Assembly: GCA_021292105.1 (NCBI GenBank)
Contig: CM037871.1
Location: forward strand, 57,496,866 to 57,560,865
DNA length: 64,000 nt
Reading direction: 5' to 3'
Source: Anadara kagoshimensis
Lineage: Eukaryota > Mollusca > Bivalvia > Arcoida > Arcidae
Below the pieces are notes generated by a model that was given only the letters and a program-made list of their open reading frames with translations, searched no databases and was not told the origin of the DNA. Of the stretch, positions 1 to 10,984 are shown in pieces. A program made the position numbers and the translations under genes. Within the stretch, counting starts at the first letter, position 1. Each line of letters starts with the position of its first letter.

Positions 1-535
1 TAACTCCAGTCGATGGTAACATTAACAGTGAGAAGTATGTTTCAATTCTAGATGAGAACTTATGGCCTGTTGTAGCCAGACACTTTCCTAATACCCCATG
101 GACTCTGCAAGAAGACAACGCACCATGTCATGTGTCCCGTCGGACCACTGAGTGGAAAACGGAAAATCAAATTTTAACACTCCCATGGCCCTCCCAAAGC
201 CCAGATCTCAACATTATTGAAAATGTCAGGAAAGTAATGAAAAATGATATTTATAAACGAATTTTGGAAATAAAATCGAAGGAAGATTTAATCAGAGTTG
301 TGACTGAAATTTGGAGTGGACTATCATTGGTCTACATTAGGACATTATACAGGACTATCCCAAGGCGAATTCGATCTGTGATAAGGGCAAGGGGATTTAT
401 TAAGTACTAAATACTGACATCATAAGGTAAGTTTGTACATATTTTATTCAAAATAACAAGTTTGAACCCCAGCTACATTGGATAGGTTCGTAATGACGTC
501 GGCCATCTTGCGCCAATATATATGGCCAAGCACTG
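1..535 (+). mobile_element. Tc1-like DNA transposon, 3' part with terminal inverted repeat
   Basis: The window opens inside a Tc1/mariner transposase. Reading from base 1 through the stop at 408-410 gives a Tc1 C-terminal catalytic part: QEDNAPCH (second catalytic Asp region), then WPSQSPDLNIIENV (the DDE-box region with its final Glu) and a basic tail. After the stop there is about 125 bp of 3' UTR, then an end whose reverse complement begins CAGTGCTTGGCCATATATAT and is followed by TA at 536-537, the usual Tc1 target. The 5' half lies outside the window, so whether the element is complete cannot be judged. The catalytic part seen has no stop in it. Confidence 0.9.
132..410 (+). CDS. Tc1 transposase, C-terminal part
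   Basis: This is the carboxyl part of a Tc1-family DDE transposase, the enzyme that cuts and pastes the element. Visible marks are the WPSQSPDLN motif followed by IIEN, where the Glu is the third catalytic residue, and a C-terminal run rich in Arg. The Met at 132 is internal: the same frame is open upstream to base 1 and contains the NSEKY and DNAPCH motifs, so the true start is off the left edge. It belongs to the element ending at 535. Confidence 0.85.
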   Translation: MSRRTTEWKTENQILTLPWPSQSPDLNIIENVRKVMKNDIYKRILEIKSKEDLIRVVTEIWSGLSLVYIRTLYRTIPRRIRSVIRARGFIKY

Positions 536-650
536 TACATACATGTTTAAAGTCTACTGCTACCAATAAACTGTTGGACAACGGAAATAAATAGGTAGGG
601 AAACAAAGTTATGATCAAATTTGGATACGACTTAAAACATTAAAAACATA

Positions 651-1105
651 TACAATACAGACATGTTGGAAGTTTAACACTAAGCTAGCAAAAAATGCCA
701 AAGCGCCACTGCCAAGAGTGATTGAGTAATGGTGCTAAACGTCCCAGTCAAGAATATTTCACTTATATCGAGACGTCGCCAGCTATAGGCCAAGGTGCAG
801 AAGTTTTGCCTGTGCGTTACGTTCATGGCATTATAAAGCAGGGTTCTTTAGCGTGCCAAGCCCACCGTGACACGGGATCTCGTTTATTTTTAGTTCCCAT
901 CCGAAAAAACCGTGACTTTCATTTTGTAACGCCGAGTGGTTGGCGAAAGAACAGTTACTACCCACTTTCAAGTCTTGGGTCAGACCCGGCCGGGGATCGA
1001 ACCCACGACCTCCCACTTACGGAGCAAGCACTCTACCAACTGAGCTACCGCAGTGGTTTCGCCGCTGCCGAGATATGAATAGCTAGCTGCCAAGAGATGT
1101 ATAGC
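651..1105. mobile_element. Short TIR element (family A), split by a SINE
   Basis: The left end matches the family-A terminal repeat, whose consensus in this window begins CAGTACAGACCTGTCGAAAG and is followed by a TTTAACACTAAGCT-like stretch. The interior continues on both sides of an inserted SINE (718-1059). The right interior (GCCGAGATATGAATAGCTAGC) resembles other copies, but a clean right terminal repeat was not found, so the right boundary is approximate. No coding capacity; non-autonomous. Confidence 0.65.
718..1059 (-). mobile_element. tRNA-derived SINE, near full length
   Basis: On the minus strand this starts with a tRNA-like head carrying a Pol III A box, TAGCTCAGTTGG (1036-1047), and a B box, GGTTCGATCCC (993-1003). 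A roughly 260-bp body follows that recurs at 1524-1875 and 56109-56395, including a conserved CACGGTGGGCTTGGCACG segment. It is flanked by a near-perfect 14-bp target duplication (704-717 and 1060-1073, CGCCRCTGCCRAGA). The body looks like one of the conserved-core SINE superfamilies known from bivalves; which one is not certain. Open frames across it are not genes. Confidence 0.85.
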
Positions 1106-1171
1106 AACGGACGCATTACATTTGGGCAAAATTTTCAGAATCCCTAGATACTGTTCACACAAATTAGATTC

Positions 1172-1340
1172 AGTATGTGTAGTATCGCTTTTAAAAAGTT
1201 CAGTCAAGAAAGAAGTTTGGCGTCACCATTTTGGATTAAGAAACACGCCAAATAAATAAATAAAATAATAAATGAAATAACTACAATTAAATAAGTAAAT
1301 AAATAAAAAAAAATGAAATTCTTTATCGTGCCACGATTTA
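1172..1340. repeat. Duplicated segment, copy 1
   Basis: The stretch GTGTAGTATCGCTTTTAAAA, then a GTTCAGTCAA run, then GCGTCACCATTTTGGATT and an AAATAAATA-rich tail, is repeated with small differences at 2534-2760. It lies directly beside the SINE-bearing family-A element. Confidence 0.7.
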
Positions 1341-1523
1341 TTTTAACCATATCATGTATTGATGCAATACAAAGATATGTAATTATCTATATTAACAGTT
1401 GTCTCTTATGCAATCGATAAGTTGTTTTGTGATGACATAATTTATTGAAATTTTTATTTACTGACCGTGGGGGAATGGAATATAGATAATGATCAGTGCC
1501 TAAAATTACAACCGAATATATGA

Positions 1524-1875
1524 AAGGTACCAGTCAAGATTATTTCACTTATATTGAGATATCGCCAGCTATAGGCGCAGGTGCAGTCATTTTGATTGTG
1601 TGTTATTTGATATACACAAATGATTGGCCCAAGAGTTGATTCTTTCGAGGGGCTTTTGAAGTCAAGTGGTATTAGGCACTGACGGACAGATCAGACTCAG
1701 AGTCAATCCAACTTTAGCAGATACTAATATATATCAGCTACATATACAACAGGTCTCTTTATCGTGCCACGTCTACCGTGACTTAGGACTTGAGTTTATT
1801 TTAAGTTTCCACCAGAAAGAACCATGACTTTCATTTCGTATTGCAGAGTGCTTGGCGAAAGGATTTTTAAAACAT
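1524..1875 (-). mobile_element. Older SINE copy, interrupted, without its tRNA head
   Basis: Two blocks (about 1524-1615 and 1745-1875) match the body of the SINE at 718-1059 in the same order and orientation. They are separated by about 130 bp of unrelated sequence. No A or B box lies beyond 1875, so the Pol III head is gone. More diverged than the copy at 718. Confidence 0.7.
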
Positions 1876-2533
1876 GTAACAAAATCACTGTCATGTACGT
1901 GTCACAGTACATTACAAGAAACACGATACAATATTAGCATATGTGGAGAACATCGATTAAGAAAACTCGAGTTTTCGAGGTAAGGGTAATTTGTAATGAC
2001 ATATATCATCCAGTGCTGTTATATTTCCCCTCACCACCCTAAATCAGAACAGCGTATTTAGCTTAGCGTGACAAGGGATTTCATCACGTATCTAGACAAT
2101 CCTTTGTATCTCTCAAGTCTACCAACATACATAATTTCTAATTCTTTGAAGCATTTCAAATTATAATCGGCAAACAGTGATAGAAAATCTAAATATTCAG
2201 TTCAGTCAGACATTTATGAGGTTCTTCATAAAAGCAGTATCAAAGGTATAAAATGCCAACGAAATTCACAGGTTAATGGTCGAGATATACGGTGATAATA
2301 TTTTTCAATATTCAACTATGTCAAAATGCTGAGCTGAATTTAAACATGGAGGCACCTCATTCGGCCATTACCTACGGTTAGACCAACTGATGCCATGACA
2401 AAAGACTTAATGTCTTTAATTTTATCTTGAATGATCACAAACTTTTCAGATTTATGACATAGGAGGTTTTGATATTCCATATGCAAGTACTTTCACCATT
2501 ATCGTGAACATGAGTTTCCACAAGTTGGATCTT

Positions 2534-2760
2534 GAATGTGTAGTATCGCTTTTAAAAAGTTCAGTCAATAAAGAAGTTTTTTATATTTATAATGAGGAAA
2601 CAGAGAGCTTCATATACATTTTCGGACTAGTGATAACATTTTGCGTCACCATTTTGGATTCAGAAATGCGCTAAATAAATATATAAATAAATAAAATAAC
2701 AAATAAAATAAATACACTCAAATAAATAAATAAATAAAAATAAAAAAAATAAATAAATAA
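2534..2760. repeat. Duplicated segment, copy 2, with AAATA-rich tail
   Basis: Second copy of the segment at 1172-1340. It holds about 60 bp (2580-2640) absent from the first copy, and its AAATAAATA tract is longer, which suggests insertion plus slippage. Confidence 0.65.
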
Positions 2761-3761
2761 AGTAATGTAAAATAAAAAGGGTCATACAATGAAAATTACC
2801 TGACTCAACCCGCCAAATAAATTCTTAACCAAATCATCAGCTGGCAAAGTCATAGTGTTCATGGATGTTAAGCGTATTTTGTTAAATAACTGTCATCTAA
2901 AATACTGTTATATTTCTGTAGCAGAATTTACATAAAGGAAAATAGAAGGTGGAGTTCAGTCAATTTATGTTGCTTCTCCCCAACTGTTCAACTCAATGAT
3001 TGCACAAGCTGTTTTTCGCACATATGTAAGTTTCAACAACTAATTCACCTATCATATTGTCCATGGCCAGATCTGCCCCAGTGTTTTTGGTTTATTTAGA
3101 AATTCAAATTCTCAGTTCCTGGGAACCCAATTTCTTTATTCTTATCAACGCAAGACTGCCACAAAGGAATGGGTTGAGAACCCAAAACGTCTGTTTCAGT
3201 GGTATAGGCTATTTGAAAACGATATGTTGGCTAAGGGAGATGTCTTGAAAACTAACAAATGCTATATATAGTCTGTTGTTGTCATATATATTATGCAGCT
3301 TATGTAACTTCCGCTAGTATATTGTATTTTTTGCTTTTAAAAGGAAAATAGAAATTCCATTTTATGTTAATAAAGAAGTCTACTTAATTTTTTCTAATGA
3401 AACGTGGTTGAAAAATGATCTCTATGACGCTTAAGAATGAAATCTAAGTTAATGTTCATTCTCTTGAAATTGAACATTTTACTTGTTTAAATGATTTTAT
3501 TTGGTGAAAATGGTTTAAATTCCTTTATGATATAGAATGTATGTAAATAAGTTAATTTTTTTCTGTTTCTCCTCTCAATAATTTCTTTTCTGCTTGTCTT
3601 TCTATCCTTAATTACAATGTTGTGTCTGCAGCGCCAATTGACGTAAAAATCACAATTTACTTATGGAAAGATTGTTAATATTGAAACTTGAAAAATGTTT
3701 GATAGACTAGATCCATAAACATAAATATGTAAACTAATAGAATGAATACAATTCTCGGTTG
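2761..3761. other. No gene or repeat recognised
   Basis: AT-rich sequence with only short chance open frames. No splice-compatible coding stretch, tRNA or known repeat was seen. A poly-G run at 3767-3777 abuts the mariner end. Confidence 0.6.
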
Positions 3762-4347
3762 TACGAGGGGGGGGGGTCAATAAGTAACCAGTCTAATTTC
3801 TTTTCGTTTGAGATTCGCCTCTTTTTTTTCGATGTAATTATCCTCTAGTGTGATGCTTTTAGACCTTCGGTGTTCAAGTGTCATCAGAACTGAAAAGACT
3901 AAATCAGGATCCTTTACATTGACCATATCCTGAAATGTCTTCAGGACTTCTTCGTCAGACCGGAAATGATGACGTTAACGGTTTTGGGAATAGGAAGAAG
4001 TTGCTAGGGTTTAGGTCAGATAAATAGTCAGATTGTGGTATTAATTAATACCAGCTTCGCTCTACAGCATTTATTTCAACTTTGCAAGTGTAAATTTCTC
4101 GCGTCATCTTGTTTTACTTTTTTAATACAAGTACCGAATTGCAGCACGGTACTCAGACTTAGATGAAAAGCATGCCTTAACATCATTTGTCATGTTTGCC
4201 ATTCAATATCTTATTAAAGAATGACTCGATACACATGCGATTTTGTATCCAAGTATAAGGCATGTATTGAAACATGGAAGGAAAATCATGACCGTGTCGG
4301 ACAATCGAAAATGGGATAGACTGGTTACTTATTGACTCGTCCTCGTA
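3762..4347 (-). mobile_element. Deleted mariner-like transposon
   Basis: Inverted ends: the left begins TACGAGG and runs into GTCAATAAGTAACCAGTCTA; the right ends with the complement (TAGACTGGTTACTTATTGAC, then a CGTCCTCGTA end). Both end in TA, the mariner target. On the minus strand the interior keeps pieces of a mariner transposase: an NPSNFFLFPK stretch, which corresponds to the D(x)APCDFFLFPK region, and a C-terminal stretch ending near KSITLEDNYIEKK. At 586 bp it is less than half the usual 1.3 kb, so most of the transposase is deleted. Non-functional but with good ends. Confidence 0.8.
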
Positions 4348-4830
4348 GCATGAAATATACAATCTTTGCATTTATATATTAAAACACATAGATTACTTGG
4401 CACCAAAGCTAGCCAACACATTCAAAAATATTACAAAAGGTTTATATTCATATGATTGGTTCTTGGTTTGGTAAAAAGGATTCATTGTTTACATAAGTAT
4501 TTATGTCGAATTTGTAGTGGGATAATTGGATGGTTAGGACTCTCCCAATATTACGATAACCGTATCACTAAAAGGTACTTCAGTGTCCGTCCAATGTCAG
4601 AAGTTTTATCATCATTGGCTCCAATATGCATTTGTCTTTTCTTGGAATTTCTAGTTGGATGTTGTATTTTGACGTATACTTGGTTGTGTTGGATATTGCT
4701 AAGGTTTTTCTATTCTTACATGTTACCTAATAGTTCTTTTACTTTATTACATACTATCGCTTAGTTGTCATAATCATTTAATCAGACAACGCGTGAAAAA
4801 ACGTTAATTAATTATTTTATTAATGATATA

Positions 4831-5017
4831 CAGTAATACCTCGATTCATCGCCACCATTTGTTCAGTCAAATTTTAGCTTTATAAAGGGGTTTGACGATA
4901 CATTTGGGGAGGGGGATAAAGAAAAACATAAACAAAATGGATTTTGGGACTTCAAACTAGTGTGGCGATAAGCGAGGTGGCAAAGTTATTGAGGGGCATT
5001 ATAACGAGGTTTTACTG
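4831..5017. mobile_element. pogo/Tigger-like MITE
   Basis: A 187-bp element with ends CAGTAATACCTCGATTCATC and, inverted, CAGTAAAACCTCGTTATAAT, flanked by TA on both sides. The ends resemble pogo/Tigger terminal repeats. No coding capacity. Confidence 0.75.
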
Positions 5018-5640
5018 TATTGGCTAGTAGTGTGTTGGGTTCGAACCCTTTTGCAATGTAATGTTACGTCCTTGTTTACTTGTTCGGTAATTCAGAGTCT
5101 GGTTTTATTTAGTGCTGTAGATATCAAGTTTATAAATAACCAATGGTATTGTTATTGTGTGTAAATGACGAAGCATTAAAACAAAATGGAAATTGTCTTA
5201 ATCTTGTCAAATAATTTATCAAAACGTTTAGAAAAAATGCAATAAATTTTAAATCATAAAGTTTTTACTGTGAAAAATATGAGATTAGCAAATACATTGG
5301 AGATGACTTTGATAGAATTTTCAATAGTTAATGAATGATACGGTTAATGTTTCAACTTTAATATCTAATACTATCGAATTTCAAATGTAAATTTAACATA
5401 GAACTCCTAATAAATATGATTCATGTTGTATCAGATTATCAACATGATTGCTGTCATATTTAGCTCTACTTAATAACTTCGGTGTTCGTCTACAGGTGTT
5501 TCAATTTAATCGAACTGATGTATTTGCATTTTGAAATATTACCTTTATATCTTCATTGTGTTTGTTTTATTAGAGGTATCACATTCACATTATTCCAGTT
5601 GAGAATAATTGTAATTAATTATTTCTGGTATTGAAGATGT
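5018..5640. other. No gene recognised; possible tRNA-like B box
   Basis: AT-rich. A GGGTTCGAACCC at about 5037-5048 fits a Pol III B box, but no A box lies at the right distance, so it is at most a SINE remnant. Confidence 0.4.
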
Positions 5641-5649
5641 TGATATTGT

Positions 5650-5895
5650 TGTTTTTGTCGCTGATTATTTTATTGATGAAGGTGATATAACGCTTATTAT
5701 TGTTATAAATTTGGTGCTTATTATTATTTTTGTAGTGACCGAATGGTCAGCCGTGTATTGAAGCCGCTGATGTTGTTGTTTTTGTTGTTATTAATTTGGC
5801 AGCTTATGTTATTGATGAAGGTTATATAGCGCTTGTTATTGTTATAAATTTGATGTTTAATTTTTTCTAGGGTGACTGAATGGTTCAAAAAATAT
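5650..5895. repeat. Diverged tandem duplication, about 139-bp period
   Basis: ATTGATGAAGGTGATATAAC at 5672 recurs as ATTGATGAAGGTTATATAGC at 5811, with the same flanking order (TTATTGTTATAAATTTG, then GTGAC, GAATGGT). Two copies. The sequence around it is rich in GTT/TTG triplets. Confidence 0.6.
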
Positions 5896-5980
5896 TTCAC
5901 AATTCTTCTCACCAAATAGGTACGGATCTTAATCTGAAATATCTCAGTATGAGGATGTTGTAGTTCGCTTGCTGAAGGTA

Positions 5981-6191
5981 CAGTACATTCCCCTGTCAAA
6001 CATTTTAACACTAATCTCGTAAATAAGTGACGAATATACAGCTCATCTTGGCCCCCGTAAGCTATATCTACAGCTTTTTGGCAGCTGGTACCTATCTCTC
6101 GGCAGAGACTAGGTATCCATATCTCGGTCACTCTGAAGCCTAGCCTTGATGCCATTTTTGTCAGCTTAGTGTTAAACTTTCGACAGGACTG
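5981..6191. mobile_element. Short TIR element (family A), 211 bp
   Basis: The left end CAGTACATTCCCCTGTCAAA and the right end, inverted, CAGTCCTGTCGAAAGTTTAA are flanked by TA at 5979-5980 and 6192-6193. The interior keeps the family's TCTATATCTC/GGCAGC words. Confidence 0.8.
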
Positions 6192-6193
6192 TA

Positions 6194-6909
6194 CGGAAGA
6201 TGATTTTTCCGGCTGCTTTCAAGAACTAACCGCCTCTTTATACGCGAAAAGTTATGAGCGTAAAAACTCAACTACACCTGTCACTAGTTTCTTGCTGTCG
6301 ATAGCGGTGCGGTTTCTACTGTTGTTGTTGCTGCTTTTGTTATTCTTTTTGTTGTAATATGTTTTGTTGACACATGTTTTTAATGTTATTGTTGTCAAAT
6401 GTTTTGAAATCATTTGTAATATTTATGTTATAACGGTGACGTTATTACTATTACTGTTGTTGTGGTTAAACTTCTGTTGATATACTGTAGGTTGTTGGCG
6501 CTTAGTGTTGTTGTTATTCACCATGTTGTTGTATTGTGATTTTTTGGTATTAAGGGTGCTCTTGTTTTTGTTTTGGTGCTGCCACTGTTCCACGCTGTAT
6601 TAGCCAAACAACACTGTCCTGTCCGCTTCACCTTTCATAAGGAATATACGACGACTCAGCCTATACATGGATAGTTTTAAAATTTGCAGTTAATACATGA
6701 TATTTAAACGAAATAAACACACGTGTTTCCAATAAAATAACTACATGTAAATGTACGTGTCCATGATAAATATATATTAACTCAATAACCAATTGTGAAT
6801 TTTTGTCTAAATCTGAATGTGTGTCACTATGATCCTTTTTAAGTTTTTCTTTTCTTTTTCAAATTAAGAATAGTCAGTAAGATACCGTCTTACTAGATAT
6901 AGCGGCATA
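6194..6909. other. GTT-rich sequence, no gene
   Basis: Imperfect TTG/GTT triplet runs at about 6310-6570, then unremarkable AT-rich sequence. No open frame with family features. Confidence 0.55.
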
Positions 6910-7502
6910 CAGTAGAGACCTGTCGAAAATTAACCGTGAAGAAGCTGATGAAAAGGAGTGACAGCTCGGCTGCCGAGTGGTCGATATATCAATAGCTAGC
7001 GATCGATAGATAGAAAACAGCTGCCGTAAAGGGCTGTCGAGGTAACGATAATGAGCTGTCGATTTGACACTACTCAGTGTTGGAACCACTCTGTTTTTGA
7101 CAGTGAAATAATCTTTATTTCCATAGAAAAACAAATACATTTAAATAAAGATTGATATTTTTCACATAGTTGTATGTGCATCGGCGATTGTCATAAAGTA
7201 TTTCTGTAGAAAGGAAAATATTGCCGCTATATGGATTTTACACGGCGAAAATGGCGATGTTTACACTGGAGGTGATGTCCTTGGTGACGTTTAACGTCTT
7301 ATATGCAACAGAATCCGCAATTTGCCTTGTTTTCCAACATGTTAAAACCCCATAGCGCCAACGTTTTACCCTGTGCAGATATATTCTAGGCGTATCGCGG
7401 ATGATTTTCTACGGGAAAAAAAGAATATTTCATTGTCACAAACAGAGTGGTTCCAATAGTAATTCGTTACCTTATTGTTAAATTTTCGACATGTCTGTGG
7501 CG
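6910..7502. mobile_element. Short TIR element (family A), split by another TIR element
   Basis: The left end CAGTAGAGACCTGTCGAAAA follows TA at 6908-6909. A family-A right end (GTTAAATTTTCGACATGTCTG) lies near 7476-7497 with TA at 7503-7504. The roughly 380 bp between 7079 and 7459 are a separate element inserted in it. Without that insert the length fits other copies. Confidence 0.65.
7079..7459. mobile_element. Non-autonomous TIR element nested in family A
   Basis: Inverted ends TTGGAACCACTCTGTTTTTG (7080-7099) and the complement of TGTCACAAACAGAGTGGTTC (ending at 7456). The interior of about 330 bp has no coding frame. A target duplication is not clear, so the superfamily is undetermined. 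Confidence 0.65.
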
Positions 7503-8745
7503 TACATGTTTTTACGGTACATGCAAACATTAAAATAACAAAATCATAAAAATACACCCAGAGGATCATAGATCTGATAATTCCACATCTTCTATGTAAA
7601 ACGTTATTATGACATAGTATTACTTCGGGTAATACACGTTGTATAACTAATGAAATGAAAAGTAAAATTTGAACCCAGAGTTAAAGGACAGGTTTTGTAT
7701 TACGGCGTATTTATGTTTAAACTTTATGCATAAATCTTATCTAATTGGCCCTTGGTTATAAAATGTTTTCTACCATTTAATAAAATATTCAAAGACAGAG
7801 CTTTGGTTTAAAAAATTGAGAATATTTCGAAAAAGTGGATAAAATCTGAATATGTAGAATTATACATTAATAAATTTACGGTACACCTGCACCTAATTGC
7901 GGATAATTACGAATGGTTGTCGGGGGTGACTGGTGCCATTGTTTAGACATAAGTTCCTTATGACTGGATGTATACGGAAAACCCTTAGATTCAATAATTG
8001 ATATTTTGTTTTTGTTAAGAAGCTCATAATAATACCATGATTTTTGTCAGTATGCAGTATGCAGTAAACAAAAAGACAAGATTACATTATTTTGCTGAAG
8101 CCAAAAATGAGTCAAAATCTACGGTCCAATTTTAAAAGTTTTACCAAAGCATCAATAACAAACATACCAATCCATTAAACCTTTTTTCACACATTTTAAA
8201 AATTATTGTACTGCAGATTGGTTGCTATGGCAACAGAAATAGTCTTTTTGACCAATATTATTTGTCATTGTACATGTACATTGTATTTCCAAAATTATTT
8301 TATATATGAGGCTATTGGAAACGATTCCAAAATATATAGATATAGATGGATATCACCTTAAGCACAGTGTAACTGGCATCCGACTTTACCCCAAAAGTGT
8401 AATATTTATAAATCAATGTCTTTGAGGTATGATTTTTTAATTTGTTTTGATGAATCTTTTTCAAATATGAAAAGTAATAAAAAACATATCGACGTAAAGT
8501 AACTAAGGGGAGATAACCATGATATATAACAACTATCAAAGTGGAAATTTTACAATATGTCGCGCCATGTTTAAATGGTGTTTTTAAATTATTCTTAACT
8601 ATCATGGGCTGTGACTTTGTATGTAATGCGGCTATATAGTTTGAAAAGTGTTTTACATGTTAATGTGGATTTCATTGTATAAAGGTTACGTGTGTCGGAA
8701 TAAATTAGTGTCATTATTGCAATTTGTTCGACAAAACAAAAGAAG
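7503..8745. other. No gene or repeat recognised
   Basis: AT-rich sequence with short chance frames on both strands; none shows a domain, splice context or repeat match inside this window. Confidence 0.55.
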
Positions 8746-8749
8746 ACCA

Positions 8750-8922
8750 GTTACACAACATGTTAACTAAATTACAATCAAAGAGGTTCACTTCAGCCTC
8801 ACCAGTTACACAACATGTTAACTAAATTACAATCAAAGAGACTCACTTCAGCCCCACCATTTACACAACATGTTAACTAAATTACAATCAAAGAGGTTCA
8901 CTTCAGCATCACTAGTTACACA
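8750..8922. repeat. 55-bp tandem repeat, three copies plus a start of a fourth
   Basis: TTACACAACATGTTAACTAA begins at 8751, 8806 and 8861, and a partial start recurs at 8916. The copies differ by only a few bases. Confidence 0.9.
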
Positions 8923-9434
8923 AAAACCGGGAAATAATAAACGCTAATTATTATGAATTTAAATATCTTTATCGCAGTAGAGGATCTAATTAAAGAATGT
9001 GTAATAGCTTCTGTAGAAATTTCTATATCCACCACGGAACCAGAACTGAACATCTTGATATTCATGACAAAAGAATGCAATGGGTTAACACTTTTTGATA
9101 GAGAAAAAATGTGAAAAATTCTAAATATTACTCCAACCCAATTTGGAGTCAGAGTAAAGACTTCTATTAACACATGAATATTCAATACACCTGGTTGATA
9201 ACTAACATTTCCTATTGATTAGATCAGTCCTTTTCTTGTTATTACCTTACCTTTCAATTCAATTTCATCTACGAATCTTCAAAATTTAGGTTTTACAAAT
9301 AAGCGCTCATACTAAAGAAGCTTTGAACGTTTCTAAGATGGAAGAGTTATCTCTCTTTGCGAGAAAAACCTTACTATCATTATAAATCGTTTTCTGAACA
9401 ACTCCGTAAAGTAAACTGCTTGCTAAAGCATGAG

Positions 9435-9562
9435 ATCGCACTCATGTAATCACAGTCTGTATTTGATCTAACGAGACACAATGTAATACATGAAAGGTAT
9501 CGCACTCATGTAATCACAGTCTGTATTTGATCTAACGAGACACAATGTAATACATGAAAGGT
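9435..9562. repeat. 64-bp exact tandem duplication
   Basis: ATCGCACTCATGTAATCACA starts at 9435 and again at 9499; the two 64-bp copies appear identical, which points to a recent duplication. Confidence 0.9.
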
Positions 9563-9792
9563 ATCTATCTTCGTTTGTGCTTTAATGAAAGTCAAATATA
9601 TCAGTACATGTCAAAACCACGGTGTCTTAAGCAGCTTGTTAAAATTGCTAATTGTTGTTACCATTTTTCAGCAGAAAGACAAGCAACGACTTGAAATCAA
9701 CTAGTTTATCAATTGAAATATGCAGATGGCAATCCAACTCTAAATAATCCTAAACTTGATATTCCACCGAAGTAAATTTTAACTAAAAGATA

Positions 9793-10100
9793 CGACTGAT
9801 TCCTACTTACGTCCTATATTGACTTGTACCAACGAAAGGTTACATTTGAATCTGTTTGACAAACTTCTATGTAACAATATACCACTTAACATGGCTCTAA
9901 TAACGTTCAACGGCCGTCATCACAATATTGTTGATAAGGATAAATTTAACGTCGAACAGCTTCTTTTCAATGTCAATTTTGATTTTACACGAGGCAGGTT
10001 TATCTAGCAAAACAGAAGGTGCTCGCGTACCCTTTTGAGGCATATGGCCTAAGTTACCTTGTGTCAGTTCACGTGAGCTGTTTCTTACTTCCAAATCCAA
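9793..10100 (+). mobile_element. Penelope-type retroelement relic, RT end and 3' tail
   Basis: Short, eroded copy of the 3' end of the element seen at 10985-12805. It matches the region coding RLHLNL(Y/F)DK, then the GRHH region, then the shared 3' tail (TCTAGCAAAACAGAAGGTGC, and TTCACGTGAGC further on). Much of the middle is missing. Confidence 0.7.
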
Positions 10101-10304
10101 AACTATATTTTTATAACATTATACGAGTAACGTACCTTCGTTAGCCAGGTATCAGTAGCAATGATCTTAGTGTGTCGAAGTGATGTTTTTGCCGTTCCAA
10201 AACAATATAGAGGAAAAAACACTTACTACGGTCTCATGGTTGGCGGTAGGAAACAGTGTATTCTGCCAATGTAATTATAATTTCACCACTTAAACCAAGT
10301 TCAT

Positions 10305-10480
10305 AACTTAGCAACGACCGTGTCGGAATTAAATTCGTCATCAGTAGTGCTGGGGCCAAAATTGCTCAATATACGCGTTTTAATTTTACAGCACTAAACG
10401 GTCGTTTCGGAATACATTCACTCATCAGTAGTGCTTGGAACAAAAATTTGAAACTAAAATGTATTCAACGGGTAGAAAAA
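10305..10480 (+). repeat. Family-B dispersed repeat, two partial copies
   Basis: Two successive matches to a repeat whose core is GCACTAGACGGCCGTTTCGG then AATACAATTCCTCATCAGTA and GTGCTTGGACCAAAATTG. The same family occurs at about ten other places in the window. Class unknown; no ends with inverted repeats seen. Confidence 0.65.
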
Positions 10481-10984
10481 AATATCCAAAGAACACAAAT
10501 ATATTTAACTAAATTTAGCTAAGGAAATACTTTGATTGATGGAGTATGTGGAAATCTAAATGGTTTTAAGATGTTTAAATAAAAACAATAGAAATATAAA
10601 AATGCATTTTATCAAATAATATTTCCATAAATTAAATTATTCCACTTGCGTAAATCGCAAGTAGTTATTTCAGGTAGCATAAAATGTGACCTCGTGTGGT
10701 AATTGGTCAAGCTAGATCTGAATTATAAAGGGAGATAAATGTGATTTCAGATAAATATTTTACGTTGAATTATTTCTTAATCAACAATTGTCTAAGAAAA
10801 TATGGAATTGTTTTTTCGCTACATTACATGTTTTCACTATTAAATCTCTATTTATACACAAAAAGAGGTAAGAATTACTTTTGTACCCCCTCCTTTTAAA
10901 TTCTATGTAAAATGTTTGAAATTTTTTCACAGAAATGTTCAAAATTGCTTGATTCCGTCATTCTTAGTTTTTTTCAGTCAAAAA

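Noticed and set aside
993-1047. A genuine tRNA gene on the minus strand
   Set aside because: A and B boxes are present but the sequence runs on into a repeated SINE body and the acceptor stem is not closed.
722-1078. 118-codon open frame
   Set aside because: It lies wholly over a SINE with Pol III boxes and is antisense to it; no protein family features.
4456-4764. 102-codon open frame with hydrophobic end
   Set aside because: Single, unspliced, AT-rich, no domain or conserved motif; looks like chance.
5724-6155. 143-codon open frame on the minus strand
   Set aside because: Crosses a family-A TIR element and a low-complexity Asn-rich tract; no coding signature.
6937-6960. Hammerhead ribozyme core (CTGATGA) as found in some Penelope-like elements
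   Set aside because: Only the single word is present, inside a TIR element, without the second core part or the flanking helices.
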